Source: Malurus cyaneus samueli (taxonomy: Eukaryota > Chordata > Aves > Passeriformes > Maluridae). Taken from it: a stretch of DNA of 64,000 bases. The DNA lies in the NCBI GenBank assembly GCA_009741485.1, contig CM019214.1, positions 21,598,267 through 21,662,266 of the forward strand, given 5' to 3'. The translations under genes and the position numbers were made by a program. Positions within the stretch are counted from its first letter, which is position 1; every line of letters begins with the position of its first letter. Shown here piece by piece: positions 12,909-26,700 of this stretch. The notes beneath the pieces are model-generated. The model saw only the letters and a program-made list of their open reading frames with translations, did not search any database and had not been told where the DNA came from.

Positions 12909-14727
12909 CTTTTGAAAGTGGGTGGCAGCAAGCCAGGGGGTTGCGAAGTATGGGAAACCGGCCAAGAGGTGGGGAAAGAATGTCTATTGTTAAGGTGTGC
13001 AGCATGGGCTGCAGGCTGTACCGTTCTCCTTAGGAATGGTGCGACCATCCGTAGCTTACATCCATTGTTCTCAGCAGCCTAGGAGCTGGAAACTTGGCAG
13101 TCCTCCCACCTTGATCTGGCTCAGACTCCTTTGAGCAAAAGTCCCCGTTTCTCCCGCCTTGGGGTTTTTTTGATGATCATGAGACAGTCAAGGGTCTTCC
13201 ATACGGTCTCTTACACCTTCACAGGACAGAGCTGCACTGGGACATACAATATTAAACCTGCTGTGTTGATGTCTTAAACTTGATTCCAGTTCCTCAGACC
13301 TGCAGAAGTCTTGCTGTCTGGAGTAAAATCTTGGGCTTGGTACCACCATCCTGTGATAATCAGGAAAAATTTAAATTGTACATTCTGTAAGTTAAGAAAA
13401 GAATAATGTTTTACCTATTCTTTCATCTTCTCATCATGGTATAAATATCACCTGAAGATCTTGCCTGAGAGATTGCAGAGAGCAGTTTCAAGGGCAGTTT
13501 TATTTTATTGGGTGAAAATTACTGTCTGTGTAATGGCTCAGGCAAAAAGCAATAAAGCTGTCTCTGGATACTTGCCTGGCCTTCAGCTTTGCTAGAAGTA
13601 TATGCTAAAAATCAAATTAGCTGAGAAACTTTATAGAAGTTGACTGCTGCCATTGCTATATCTGTATGGACTATGCCAGTGCTGTTGGACATTTCTGAAA
13701 AGTTTTATTCTCCTGAATTCTTAATAGCGTAATCTCAGCACTCTTAAATCAGTAAGACCTGCTAAACCCCAAGAAGACAGATGCTCGAGAAGCTAGTGCA
13801 TTTTAGTCCTTGTTACTTCTAGATGCACATGATTGAGATTGATATTCCTATTTGATGGAGCTGAAGCAGTTCAAACAATGATCAGAGTTGTTTAGACAGC
13901 TGGTTCGTGTGGTGTAATCCCTTTCTTTGGGTCCATGAAGTCAAATCTCCATAGTACTGCCAAAAGACAGCGAAGGGTCTGACCCCCTTGGCTACCCACT
14001 GGCCTAAATTCTGTAATTCACCCTACCTGCAGAACATTCTTACCACAGAATTATAATGATCAAGTGATGGAAAAATTACCAAGAGAAGGAGGAAGGGCTG
14101 TTCAGAAAGTGCCAGCCCCAGCAGTCAGGTCAGGCTAGGCCAGGATGGAGCTGCAGCTGCTGGCACAAGCTCAGCTGGGCTCAGCACTGCACCAGGGCCT
14201 GGGCTCTCTCTGACTATGCCAGGTTTAGTCAGCTCAGCTCTCTGCTGTGATACCAAAATGCACTGGCAATGTCTAAATTCATTGTCCTCTCTGTCTTGGA
14301 AAGACTTCCTAAGGGTAAAATTTGGGGAAAACAGTCAGTGCCTAGCAGTTTTCCTTGTTCACTGGATGTGTTTCTCCACCTGCAGGACTGTGGGATTTTC
14401 AGCAAGCAGAAGATAAGGCAGCAGTGCCCAACAGATGCCACAAGTATGTGAGGAGTGCACTCCCAGCAGCTTTTTTACAAGAACTCATGCATTTAGGTCT
14501 GATAGAGTGCCAGGAAAGAGCACTTCTATTTCAAACTCCCAGAACACAAGCCACTTCACACCTAGCACTTCTGCAGAGCACCCTGAGATCCACGAGTGCC
14601 TTGAGTGAAAAAGGTGATAGCCTGTGGACTAAGCCGTGAAGATGCACAAACTCTGCCACGACTTCAGGGAGGGGAACTTCACTTTTTACCTTCTGTCTGG
14701 CAGGAATGTAAAGTATGCACCTAGGGG

Positions 14728-14774
14728 GAGAAAAATAATAAAAAAATTAAAAAAATAAAAAAAAATAAAAAAAG
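14728..14774. repeat. A-rich simple repeat
   Basis: Adenine runs of four to seven bases separated by single T or AT. It may be a degenerate poly(A) or a simple repeat; no retrocopy is visible beside it. Confidence 0.85.
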
Positions 14775-15305
14775 AGCAAAGTTAGGTATGCAAAGTGCTG
14801 CAGTTTCTCAGTATGATCAGGCAGATTTCTGGGATGTCGGATGGGAAGAAAACCAGAAGATCACACAGAAAATTATGGTATTTCCAGGAGCATTTCCAGT
14901 CTGGAAAGAGGACTCATTATAAATAGCACCAGGCACATACACTGAAACTCAGAGATCTGTTAAGATAAATCATTAGCACCCAGCATTAGGAAAAACCAGG
15001 ACGTGTTGACTGACACAGCTAGAGGGGAAGAGCAGGAATGAGGAAGGTGTGCTTCCTTTTCCTGGCAGTGAGGTGTCTCTCATTTATGCTAGCAGGAGGC
15101 ACTAAGAAGACTTGTAACAAGGTCACTAATTTGAATTTTACATTGCAAAAATTTGCATTGCTGCATTTTCTGGTATGTGTTGAATGTTGCGTGTGATAGG
15201 TCATTCAACAGAAATCTGTCAGATGAATCCATGATCATAAGTCTATATCATAATACTTAAATAATATTTTATTTTTCACACCTATTAGGAATATTTATGT
15301 AGGAG

Positions 15306-15326
15306 GATAGATAGATAGATTAGATG

Positions 15327-15380
<54 letters not shown>
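15306..15380. repeat. (GATA)n microsatellite
   Basis: A tetranucleotide GATA tract of about 75 bp, pure in its right two thirds and interrupted by ATTAGATG near the left. Probably length-polymorphic. Confidence 0.97.
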
Positions 15381-18300
15381 ACATACGATATTTATATTAT
15401 TATATTCACATTCTGAGAACAAATATGAATAATATCACTCATAATTTAACAGGGTTGCTAGAAACCCTGTACTCAAAAGACTGTGTTTATTATCTGCATC
15501 TGGTTTTGGTTTCTTCAGGCTACAATAACAGAAAAATATCTGTCATCTACCTCATAGGAATAATCTGGTGATCAATCATTTTACGCTGTGTCAAAGAGCA
15601 GCCTACAATCAGCTTCTGAAATTTATATATAGGTATTTGCAGATTTCAGTTCCTGATAAAAACTAGCCAGTCTGTTAATTTTTTAAAAAGTTATTTTTTT
15701 CTTAAAATACTTTTGAAAACTCTGTGAGGCTGCAAATACTGTGGGTTGTGAATGTCTAAAGGGATTTATATTTATTAATAACAACTTTGTCTCAAGAGAG
15801 GAAGAGTAGATATCCAAATTAGTTCTGATTGTACAGAAATACAAATTTTTACTGTAACACGAAAAAGCAGAGGCGTGCATTAATTTTTTAATAATTGTTA
15901 ATATGACTCCATTCATCTGATGAATGAAGACCAATGTTCAGTCTAGACTATTAGATGTATCATTAATCCAGATGACAGCACTTCTCTTTGTTGTAAAAGC
16001 ACAATATGTCTGAAGTTATAGCTGTAAAAGAAGGTTGAGTCACTCATATTTTATTGAGTGTATATCCTAAAGTAAGCTAAAATATTGAATTATGAGTTTG
16101 CCACAATTTGTTTTTTCAGACATATCTCCCCCTTACCTTCATTCATTTTTTGACATCTTAGACCAACACTCCTTGCAAGAATTAGCACTAAAAAAACCAC
16201 CATAATCACCATCAAACCACTCACTCAACAAAGATGACCCAAACAACTTGGGCAAGAAATGTGAAATGCCTTCCTATGAGAAATTAATATCTGTGAATAA
16301 GGTTACAGAAAGCCTTTCTATGCACTCTACTATGGATTTTATTTTGATTAAGGTAATGAGGTTTTGCAAATGTGAAACTTTCAAAGTCAGTTATACCATG
16401 TACAAATAGTGTGCTAAGAGCACAGACAGGGATATATACCTTCCCTTCCTAAAGGCCTTCTCAAATTCTGGATCGTTTATCACCCTGCATTACTGTGCAG
16501 AGGGATAATGCACTGTGGTATTTGGATTTATCATATTTTTGTATGTAGTTTTATATGTCTTAAAAAAAAGATCTATTAGAAAGATGGACTAAAATAGATA
16601 CTGAGAACTACCTTGCATCTATGACAATGAAAACCTTTTCAGATATTTATAGATATTTTTTTCCATTGTTTTTTCCCTTATTAATTAAAAAAAAAATAAC
16701 TGCAAGGATAATTTTGACATTGTTCTGCATATTCACTGGTGATAATTTCTGCTACGCTATCAGCAGTAAAATATCATCAGAACCATGTGTTTTTGATGGC
16801 ACTCAGTAAAAGAGGAAAGACAACTGTATTATGAATAATGGGATAACCTTACCTGTTAAACAATGAAGCCCTCTTCTAAAGAATACTCATGTTTGTGCTT
16901 CTTACAAGATTTCTTAAATGGATAAAAATATTTTAGCACACAACCATTATAGTTTTCTTATCACTGATGAGGAACCAGGTAAGCTTGTTCTTGATGAAGA
17001 TGAAAACACAGCTAAAAATCAGTTATTTTATTTATTTGTTTACATCCATTCCTTTCCAGCAAATAAGTGAGTAAAATAATAGGAACTATCTGGATTTTAT
17101 CTGTGCTAAGGGAGACTGCAAGACCAAGCAGTGGAGGGTATGCCTGTAGATAATGAAGGATCCGGCACTATACTCATTAGATGAACAACAAAAAATAAAA
17201 TAGAGATAACTGCTTGAGAAACACTCAGGTATGGAGTAAAAAGAATGCAAGAAATAATGAGGCAAGAAATACTAAATTGACATAAAAGGCAGCTGAGACA
17301 TAAGAGAGTTCTGTGTCTTACCACACTTCTGAAGAGGAGCTGTAGGCTACATCTTCTAATCCCTTGTAGACTGCGCATACTAATCTCTTAATAGCAACAG
17401 TGAAATGATTGATTAAACTTTCATTAATTAATTTTTTGGGGTTATTTTTACAATAAGAAAAACTATAAATGTAGTGTTAAATGCTGCTAACAAGACTGAC
17501 ACATCTGCCCAAGGGACTGCTGCTTTTAGCAAATACTAATATGTTTGAAATGTTTTACCAGACATTTGTGACATCTTAAGTATTCTGAGAAGAGGTTTAA
17601 TCATACAGTGCTCTGAGTTCAGTGCTGCCACGGGTAACATTCTGACATCTTTTCACCACACTTTCTTTGGAAGAAGGCAAAACCAGTTACTTAAGTTTCT
17701 CTTTTTCTGCCTCCTCTGGCATGTATTCAACACTTGCCAGTCTCTGTCTAAAGCAGGCAGCTTGTTAGAATGCCCTGTAAACCAGATTAATTAAAACTGT
17801 CATTATTTTTAAAGCTTTCAGGGTGGGCTCGCAACCGCTTGTAAATGCAGATAGGAATGAGCAAGGTAATGCAGAATGATAAGAAGTAATGATAATGCAG
17901 AAATGGCAGAAACTGAAGACATCTTTTAGGAAGAAAAAGTATATAGCTGTGACCTGAATAATGGCTCAGCTCCTAGGAGTGCTTGTGTCCTGCAGTGACT
18001 CGACAACACCAGAGCACAAGGACTTTGTTTGAAAATGAGCAGAGGGATCCTCATGGAACTGCATCTGTCAGAGTAACTTTCAACTTTCTCACAATTACTT
18101 TTAAGAGTGTTCCAAGTACTGCCAAAGGAAGTAATCCTTCAAACTGGTATCCAACCCCTATTGATAATCACCTGTGCCAATGCTAAGGGCTCCAGCTAGT
18201 CAGCTTTTGTCCATAGCTTTATATCAAAACCCTTTAGGAAGAATCTTGTGTCAAAAGAAAAAAAAATCATAAAAAGAAAAAGACAAAATTGGCAGGGCAA

Positions 18301-18869
18301 TAGAATTAAAAAAAGGAAAAGTAAGAAAATTATTCAATTTGCATCAATATGAAGTAATCTTTGAATGGTTTTGACTAGGAATACTTACCTAGACTTCATC
18401 TGTGCTGCCTGAAAAAGGGCTATTTCATATGCAAATATTTTTCTCCTCATAAGTTTGCATCAATATAACATGGTTTCAAGCAAGTTCACTCTTAAGCAAT
18501 AGTCTTTGCTTTCAGCTCTACACACTCCCATTCAGTATGAGGAGTTATATTTATGAAGAAGAAAAATACCATGCATGAAACAAAAAAGGAAAAAACAGGA
18601 AGCTATGAAGAAATTAAACAAATTCTCACATCTTAGACCAAAATCTCTCATTTATCAAGATTTTGCAGCATATTTACTATCAAAGGAAACTCCACCTCCA
18701 CAATTTTTTTCCCTCTTTCCCTACACTTTTAAAAATGGTGACCCAAAGACGAGAGAACAAGGCTTTGTTTCCCAGAGATGGTGTTGTCACCATCGTCCCC
18801 CTGGAGTCAGGCAGCCGGGCTGGTTCAGGTGTGTGCGGTCTGCAGCTATGGAAAGCTGTGATACTCCTG

Positions 18870-19225
18870 TGTTGATTTTGCTTGGCCCAGTTTTTGGAAG
18901 TGGGGAGGCCAAAAAGATGGCTCCTGTGAGAAGCTTCTGGAGGCTTCCACCATGTCCAGCAGAGCCAATTGCTGTTGGCTCTGAGGATGATGGACATGCC
19001 ACTGACCAAATCTGGGCCAATTAAAGATAGTGGTTACGCCTCTATGAAAACATATTTAAGAAGAAATCAAAACAAGGGGCACTCAGAGTAGTTTTGCCAG
19101 TGGAGGAGGCTGAGAAATATGTGAGGGATGTAAACACCAAGGTCAGTGCAGGAGGGGGAGGAGCTGCTCCAGGCGCCGGAGCTGGGATTCCTTTGCAGAC
19201 CGTGGTGATGACCATGGTGAAGAAG
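18870..19225 (+). mobile_element. ERVL-type LTR, 3'-truncated copy
   Basis: This matches the first third of the 1.05-kb LTR found at 33,016 and 51,857. It starts with TGTTG, runs through CTTGGCCCAGTTTTTGGAAG, GCTCCTGTGAGAAGCTTCTGG and GATAGTGGTTACGCCTC, and stays alignable to about 19,225. There the sequence leaves the LTR, which otherwise continues with the polyadenylation signal and terminus. It is an independent insertion, not part of the large duplication, and so confirms that this LTR is an interspersed family. Confidence 0.85.
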
Positions 19226-22200
19226 CCTATGGGAAGATAATTGTACATATAAGTGTTCCCACACTGACCTTACAAATTAATTTCAAAGGCAAAGCCTTAT
19301 GAATAAACATAAGGAGTAGCTACCATGCAGTCAAATTCTTTGCCATAACAGTCTTATTGTAAAGGGCACTGAGGAATACAGAGAATAGCTGTGTATAAGC
19401 TCAAAAATCTTAAAATAATTGCAAGGTTTGAGACTAGCATACTCCCCCATCACTTCCACAAATCTGATTAAACAGTCTCTTAAAGAGGAAAAAAAAGAAT
19501 GGGGAAAAAAAAAAGTATAATGTTGTAATCTATTTATTTTAAAGAAAATTACTCTGGTTTTCCACAGGAAGATGATAATTAAGGAAACAAAAGAAAAAAA
19601 ATAACTGAAGATAGGCAGTATCTTTTTACATGTGTAAAGAGGATCATCAAAGACTTTAATCTTTTTTGCCCCTTGTGACATGTGCTTTGACGGAGAAAGA
19701 CTCCTAAGTGATGGCACCTGGCAAACGAGCTCTGATCTTTCATTCTCACCTCCAAAGACACCCCTAAAATGTAGGCATTTAATATATTCAAGTATAATGT
19801 TGATAACTGCAGCTCTGTGAGCAGAAGGAAAAAAAAATATCCAGGAAGGCTGCTCTTGTTTGAATCTTTTGTCAAAATTGAACCTGCTAATCATCATAGC
19901 TGTTAATGAAACAAAATGCCCACACAGATCTAGAGAAACAAGTTGGGAGCAGAAAGGCAAAATTCTGGAACTCTATCTGTAAATGTGACAATGGAGGCCA
20001 AAAAAGAGTGCAATTAAATGATTGTTTTATTTATAATCTTCTATTAGAAGTATTTCTTTTCAGTTTTGATCTTTTAAATTTTGTTTATCACATATTTTGT
20101 TTTTTAATAACCTTAAGTAATTCACTTTAAAAAATAATTTACTGAATGTTTTTGCAACTAATTAATTCTCTGTGATTTAATTTTTGTAGAAAATACACAA
20201 CAATTTTTACTATTGGAGAGCTAGATAAAATTGCCTGACTTGTTTTAAATACAGTAAAATAAAAAGTCAATAGAATATTTGAAGATCAGTCCTTACATGT
20301 ACAGTCATCCTCATTTCCAAAATATTCAGATACATGATGATGAGATGATCATCCATATGTTACAGAAAATTTGCACTGAAATAACCTGCAGGGAAGGATT
20401 ATGTCAGTTTTATAGGAGGTTATATCTTAAGTCATTTTAAATAGTTTTACATGGTTTGACTTATAACTATGAATTATAGTAGCTCTGTGGGCTAAGAGAA
20501 GCACTAGACATATCATGCAATTGATTTTTATGTTCAAACATTTATTATGTCAGATTTGATGGAAAGAGTGCAGAGTAGCCTAAGAAGGAAGTGTTTCTAC
20601 GGGTGTCCTTAAACCCGGAAAAAACTTGAATTTAAACATACACTCAAATAATAGGGTATCTAGAAAAGGCAACAGCTTCCATCAATGACATCCGTTCAAT
20701 TCCCAAAGAAAGAAAGAAAATACGGTACAAATTGATACATTTGTGTTCTATTTTGCTGTTTTGTTATTTGAAAACAGAAGAAGAGAATGGAACAAGTGAA
20801 AGGCTGTTATTGCAGTAATGATATATTATATGCTACTGTACATTATCAAGAGATAATGCAACAGCATTTTTATGGATCACTACAAGTCATAATTCCTGAC
20901 AACTATAAGCATGTCCACAGAAAAAGGTCACAGTTATGGGCTGTCACAGCCCACTGAATAAAATGAAATGCAATATTGTGCTGCCATAACTACTTGAGTT
21001 GTAAAGGGGAGTAACAATTTATTGGGTAGATTAAGAATTTGAAAAGAGTCCACTGCTACAAAAAGCTGTTTTCATACCTGATCCATTCTTTCATAAGGCA
21101 GAGGGTGTGGAACCATTTGAAGTAGAAGAAAAGTCATGTATGGCTAAAGGGGAGATGGTATCACAACACCATTGTCCTGCAAGAAACCAGCATCATGATG
21201 CCAATAAAATTCGGCCTTGCAAATTTTACGGAGACTATAGAAACCACCTCTGACCGTGCGAAACTGCTGAAATTGCTAAATGTTAAGATTTATGCACTAG
21301 GGCTTTTGCTGCGTTGGCACAGCCTAGGTGATAGGCAGGGAGGCAAGGGCATTTTCAGACCAGCTGTCAGTATGTAAATAATCTTCATGGCCGTGCTATA
21401 TTGCTTACTGATGGGTAAAATTATATTATACAGGTCTTCACAAAATGTTTTCCTCCTAAATTACTGCTCACCACATGTTGATGTTTAAAGAATAATAATG
21501 CTGTGGGTTGAGTTCCATTCAACTGATACTGGTTAACACATTGACTTCTTATTTTTTAAAACGCCTTTAAATTTCTTCAAAAGACTAGATATAGCTGAAA
21601 CAGTAATTGCCTCTAACTTGAGGGTAAGTATACATCCTGGTAAAACAGAGACACCCTTCTGAGACTTCAGAGACACCCACCATGGTAATTACATGGGCAA
21701 AGGCAGCTTCTTGCCTTGTTTTTGTAGAAGTGATGTGGGAGGGCATTGATCATGTATTCACCTGTAATCACGTAATCACTGAGCCAGGGTGGCTGAAAAG
21801 CTTATTTCTTTGAGCTTTTCCTTTCTGCTTCTTCTGGACACTCTTATTGCAGAAAATGTATTAGTTCATAACGTAGCACATTAACTTCAGCCAACCATCA
21901 ATTTTCACTTCCACTATTATTTTCAGGCTTTAACTGCACTAGTTCAGGGCAAGGTATGCTGCCTGATGAAGGAGTAGGACTAACATCTAGAGCTGAAAAG
22001 CTTTGCAGACACTGCAGCTAAATCCAGCAAAGCCCGTGAGGAGGATGGAGACATGGAAGAAGAGGACACCAGTGAGCCATATGGAAACCTCTAGAGTCAA
22101 TCATGCAAGATCAGTGGCACAGCAGTGAGATCTTTCAGGTTAATGTAGGCTGAAAGGAGTTTGGCACCACAAGAATGGGGTTTTTTTCCTCTTGTCTAGA

Positions 22201-23324
22201 GAACAGAGTTGCATGTGGCTCATTGTATTAGCCATTCATCAGCATCAGATATCTTATTCCAAATGTAGATTTATTAGTTTTCAGTTCTGACTATTGTTCG
22301 TTTTTTTTAGTTTATTGGCGTCCCTGTGTGGGAAAAAGTCTGGAAAAGCCTGTGTATCTCTGTGTAGTTAATGATATAGTCCCTGCATAGCTTTATTTTT
22401 CTCATCTCAGTGTCATATCATAAGATTGTCCTAAATCAATAGCCAGTCTAGTCAGTCTCACTGTGTTTGATAACTGTGGAGCGTATTACATTCTTCTAAC
22501 AACCAACTGAGGTAATACTTAAAGGCAACACATGTTTTGTACTGAAAGTATGGAGAAAAAAATCTAAAATTGTGGGGTTGTGGATTCTGTTTCTGTTCAG
22601 CTTTTGTGGAGTACTAAGTTGTGCTGACACCAGTAGCTCTTCTCTGTAGCTTTTAAGCAGGACTGGAGCACAAATCACACGAGCAACAACAAAAAATGCT
22701 GTTCTTATAATCACCATATAATACTGGGTGACAGAAAATGCAATCATTTTCATGCAAATAGCTTTGAAGCTGTACTGACTCTAAAGGTATAATGGACTGC
22801 ATTTCTTAAGGTCATATTCCTTAGAGACATTATACTTGCTCATAGGCTCCGTAAGCTGCTTATGTCCCTGCGTGACTTCCTGACAGCTATTTTGCTTTTG
22901 CTCTCATGATTTCTTCACTTTTCTCACATTTTCCCTACCTTTCATTCGTCTGTGTGTGTCAGTGTCTAACAACACAAATGATCTGTGGCCTCAAAGCCTC
23001 AGGGTTCTACACACGTCACTTGAAATAAATGGCTTACCTTGATGCAAGGTTCAGGTTTCTGAGTAAGCCTGCAGATTATTTTCTTCACTATTTTTTTACC
23101 TTATTTTATGTTGTACTTTCTTTTTTTTGTACTGTTCTATCTTTTTACTACTGAAGTTCATTCATTTGCATTCCTCAGCTTGGGGAAATTTTGAGTACTG
23201 CTGCAAACTATTACTATTAGAATCCAGAAGGTGAAATATTGTCAGGTCAAAGTACATTCAATACTTTTTTCTTAATAGCACTGCTGGTATGTCACTGATA
23301 AATTGGAAGAGATATGCTAATGAA
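19226..23324. other. Non-coding DNA without recognised genes
   Basis: The 209-residue minus-strand frame at 19,331-19,960 is rich in F, I, K and S, overlaps other frames and lies in AT-rich DNA, so I do not call it a gene. A stretch at about 21,190-21,420 keeps several CpG dinucleotides (TTCGG, TACGG, GCGTTGG) in AT-rich surroundings and may be a conserved non-coding element. Nothing else stands out. Confidence 0.55.
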
Positions 23325-23735
23325 CCCAACACTGGCTCCACTCCTGTTTAACACCTTTATTAATGATCTGAATGATGTGGCAGAATGTACCCTCAGCAAG
23401 CTCGTAAATGGCATTAAACTGGGAGGAGTGTCTGATGTCAGGGTCAGTGGGTTGTTCCACCCAGAAGGACCTCAACAGTTGGAGAAGTGGGCTGTCGGGA
23501 ATCTCATTAAGTTCAGCAAGGGGAAGAGAAAGATTCTGCACTGAGGGAGGAGCAGCTACAGATACCAATAAACACTGGGTGTTGTACAGTGGAAAGCAGA
23601 TTGCCAGGAAAAGTCCTGGGGATCCCAGTGAACACCAGGCTGGATACGAGCCAGAAATGTATTCTTGCTGCAAAAGGGATGAAATATATTCTGGCCTGCA
23701 TTAGGCAAAGCATTGCGAAAAAGATAGACATAAAT
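23325..23735 (+). mobile_element. CR1 LINE fragment, reverse-transcriptase region
   Basis: Plus-strand translation gives LFNTFINDLND, the conserved CR1 reverse-transcriptase block. It is followed by a decayed version of the catalytic YADD/FADD motif (VNG in place of ADD) and then KLGG. Downstream frames, with shifts, continue into the CR1 segment around LGSPSEHQAGYEPEM. The fragment is truncated at both ends and inactive. Confidence 0.9.
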
Positions 23736-26700
23736 AAAGATTTATGGTCTGTCTCTGTATGTTAAAAATCAGCAGTGCATCTGAATCTGTGGCCCCAATT
23801 CTTCTAGAACTTGAGATTGTTCAAGTGTGTTGCAAAAACCTCTGAAGGTTGTAGAAATACAGATGTTAGTCACCTGGTCTAATTCAGCCCCTGGAGTAAT
23901 CTTCCTCTCTTCGTTAAGTATGCACCAAGGATCCTCATTTCTTCAAAGCAAAGTTAGCAATCGTGACAAGCCCTGCAAGGGATAATTAGACTGTACAGTA
24001 ATCAACTGCGTCTTTTGACTTCAAAAGTCAAGAATTACTCCAACACATCCCTAACAACTATTCACTTTAAGAAGAGCATAATTAATAGGCAACTTGAAAT
24101 AGGGATCACCTAAGTAGATATTTTCAAACTTTAGGGGTAAACTAAAAGAAAAAAAATTAATTTTGGTATGTCAGAATCATATTAGCTATAGTTTCAATTT
24201 ATTTCCTATATTGAGACATGCAATTTATAATAACACCCTTGGAATTCTTTATTGACAAGCAGGGATGTGGATGTCCTTTTTTACTAAATAATCAGGTATG
24301 AGAAACCTTTCTAACAAATTCAGAAAATTCTGAGTGAGCAGTGATCAGTTGCGAACAGAATTCTAAATTTCTCCATTCCTCTCTAGCCTTTTATTTTCAT
24401 TGTTACAAGTTGATTTTCCAATTGCCCTCTATTTTTCTTTCATCTCTCACAGAATACTAGAGGGACACACACAAACATTTGTTATTTTCCTGATTCCTGA
24501 AATGTTGTTTCACCTGTGTTTGCATTAGTATTCACTCTCCAAAACAACACTAGGAGAAAGGAGATCTGGAATAACAAATGCTTACCTTAAAGCCTGCTCA
24601 AGTGCTGCCTTTTTCATAAAATATATCGATGGCTGAACAGGCAAACTGTGAGGTTGGTCATGAACAATTTTTCTTAAAAATCACATCCAAAGTAGCCCTT
24701 TATTTGACATTGCACAAGTAACCATCTTAATAACCTAAAACTCTGCTTTATATATTAGGGTATTTATTTCAGACCCAATGTTATAATGGAGTAAATAAGA
24801 AGCACAGAATTGTGGCAGTTTTTCTTTCAAGAACTTGCAGTGTAGAGTGGCTGTTACAAAAAGTATGAAATATTTCTCTAAATGTTGCAAAATGATATTG
24901 GAAGACCCTGCTTCTTTCTGCAAATTCAAGTTCTCATTGCTAGAATATATGATTCTCTTTAAGTATTTCTGCATCTCAGTAGCATTTTAAATGTTTCCAT
25001 CTCCTATTAATAGCTCTAATTACTTTTTGTGGTGTTTGTGATTAACTGATTTAATCCATTACACGATTTGAATGAAATATATATTTTTAAAAGACAGATT
25101 TCCAAGCCTCTATAAAATTTGGTATATGGGGCAATTTATAGCAACTCTAGGTGACTTACCTTATTTTTGTCCCAAATTCAAGAACATAGTTAAAATAAAA
25201 AGAAAATACAGAAACACATTTCATCATTTTCACCATTATTTCCACAGAGAAGTATAGATTACCACAGGAGTTATTGCTGTAAGTTATGCAGCTGTAGGAG
25301 GACTGATCTCTATTGAAAGATCAATACAGCAGCCCTCCATTTCTCTTTTTGAAAGGAGCCATTGTCACCTGACATCAAAATTATGCTTTAAAAATGCCCA
25401 ATATGGTTTGCTCCTCTCTTTGAGGACCAGGTTTTACCAGCTTAACCCAGACTGAGTATTATCCAAAAGTGACCCCCTGCAGCAGCAAGACACAAATGTT
25501 TTCACATATTTATCTTTAGAACTATAGAGGAGTAATAATTTCTGGTTTACTACTTAAAAAAATATTTTTTCTCTTATGTATCATTTCTGCTGGATCACTT
25601 TAGAAGGAAAGCACAAGAACTAAGCACATTCAAGCATTCTAAAATCTGTCTATTGATGTTCTTGTGCTGAATACATAGAGCGTTTCAAAACAGGAGCAAG
25701 GTTGGTATGAAATGGTCACCTTTGTACTTGCTGATTTGCATGAAATGAGCTTTTGATAAATAAATTCAGAGCACTTTATGGTGTACATCTTGTTTATAAG
25801 CAGTCCAAACTGTGGATGTATAATACTCCAATTTATGGCATGTATCATAGCAGCTCTCCCTTCATAATTTCACCACATTGTTTTGTTAGAACAAGAAGAA
25901 TGAAATCAAGATATTCTCCAGGGAATTCTTCCTGCTCCACATTTTCATATTTTTGTTTGACCAACAGACATAGAAGGAGCTGGACAAGGGTGTTTTCAGA
26001 GATTTTGGTATGCAAAATCTGGAGGTTGAAAAACATCTGGAAAAACCTTATGGGTCGTTATAATGTTATTGTGCTTTGAAAGTGAAGTTATTTCTGAAAA
26101 TTCATGCAGATTTATCCTTGAAATCTACATGCTTCATTTAGAAAAATGTTCAGCTCAATGTTCATAACCCATGAACAAATAAAAAATGAACTTCAAAATA
26201 AAAATCAGCTTTAATTTTAAAAGTTCATTTAATTTTATCTTTGTGATTAAGTTCAAAGATCCTACAAACCAAGGAGATGAACTTGGTTCATACAGCTAAT
26301 GCATTAAAAGAATAATGTTAATTTATCAGAAATCAGGATATTATTAGATATTAGTATTATAAAACTACTTTCAAAAGAAAGCTTGTCAAACTGTGTAGTT
26401 TTAAATGGTTTTAATGGTAAAATAGTCTCTTTTTAAGTAGTGTGATTCCTTCTAGTACCATGATTCCATGGTGCTATAAAGATGTCCTTTTTATTTAATG
26501 AACAAATATAATAATCTCTCCTTATAAAGTCTTAGCTGTGCAGCCTCTTTCAAGCTTTCTATTTCCCAAGCTCCTTACCTTACAATTACATATCTGATTT
26601 CCCAGTATCTTCAGCACAAGGATCTTGTGTTGGGAAAAAATGAAAAATCTGAAACAGTTCCTAAATGATAAAAAAACTTCTCACAGAGCTCTTAACAGTA

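Larger units (their letters stand above)
12577..13223 (-). mobile_element. Solo LTR of an endogenous retrovirus
   Basis: On the minus strand the element starts TGT (either at 13,223 or at 13,215) and ends ACA at 12,577. A TATAAAAA box lies at 12,905-12,898, and an AATAAA signal lies at 12,725-12,720, about 170 bp downstream. This gives an ordinary U3-R-U5 layout. A pure (TC)n tract (12,751-12,793) sits between the two signals. In U5 a 6-bp inverted repeat, CCGCTT/AAGCGG with a 5-nt loop, lies at 12,618-12,634. No primer-binding site or gag-pol sequence follows 12,577, so this is a solo LTR. I could not find a clean target-site duplication. The retroviral class is undetermined. Confidence 0.72.
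13224..18869. other. Non-coding DNA with microsatellites
   Basis: No gene is supported. Contents include an A-rich (A4-6T)n stretch at 14,728-14,774, a GATA microsatellite at 15,306-15,380, and a CpG-containing stretch at about 17,760-17,930 that could be a conserved non-coding element. The open frame at 18,575-19,024 runs into an LTR and has no domain. All other frames are short and contradicted on the opposite strand. Confidence 0.55.

Noticed and set aside
19331..19960. 209-codon minus-strand open frame
   Set aside because: AT-driven composition (F, I, K, S rich), overlapping alternative frames and no domain; expected occasionally by chance.
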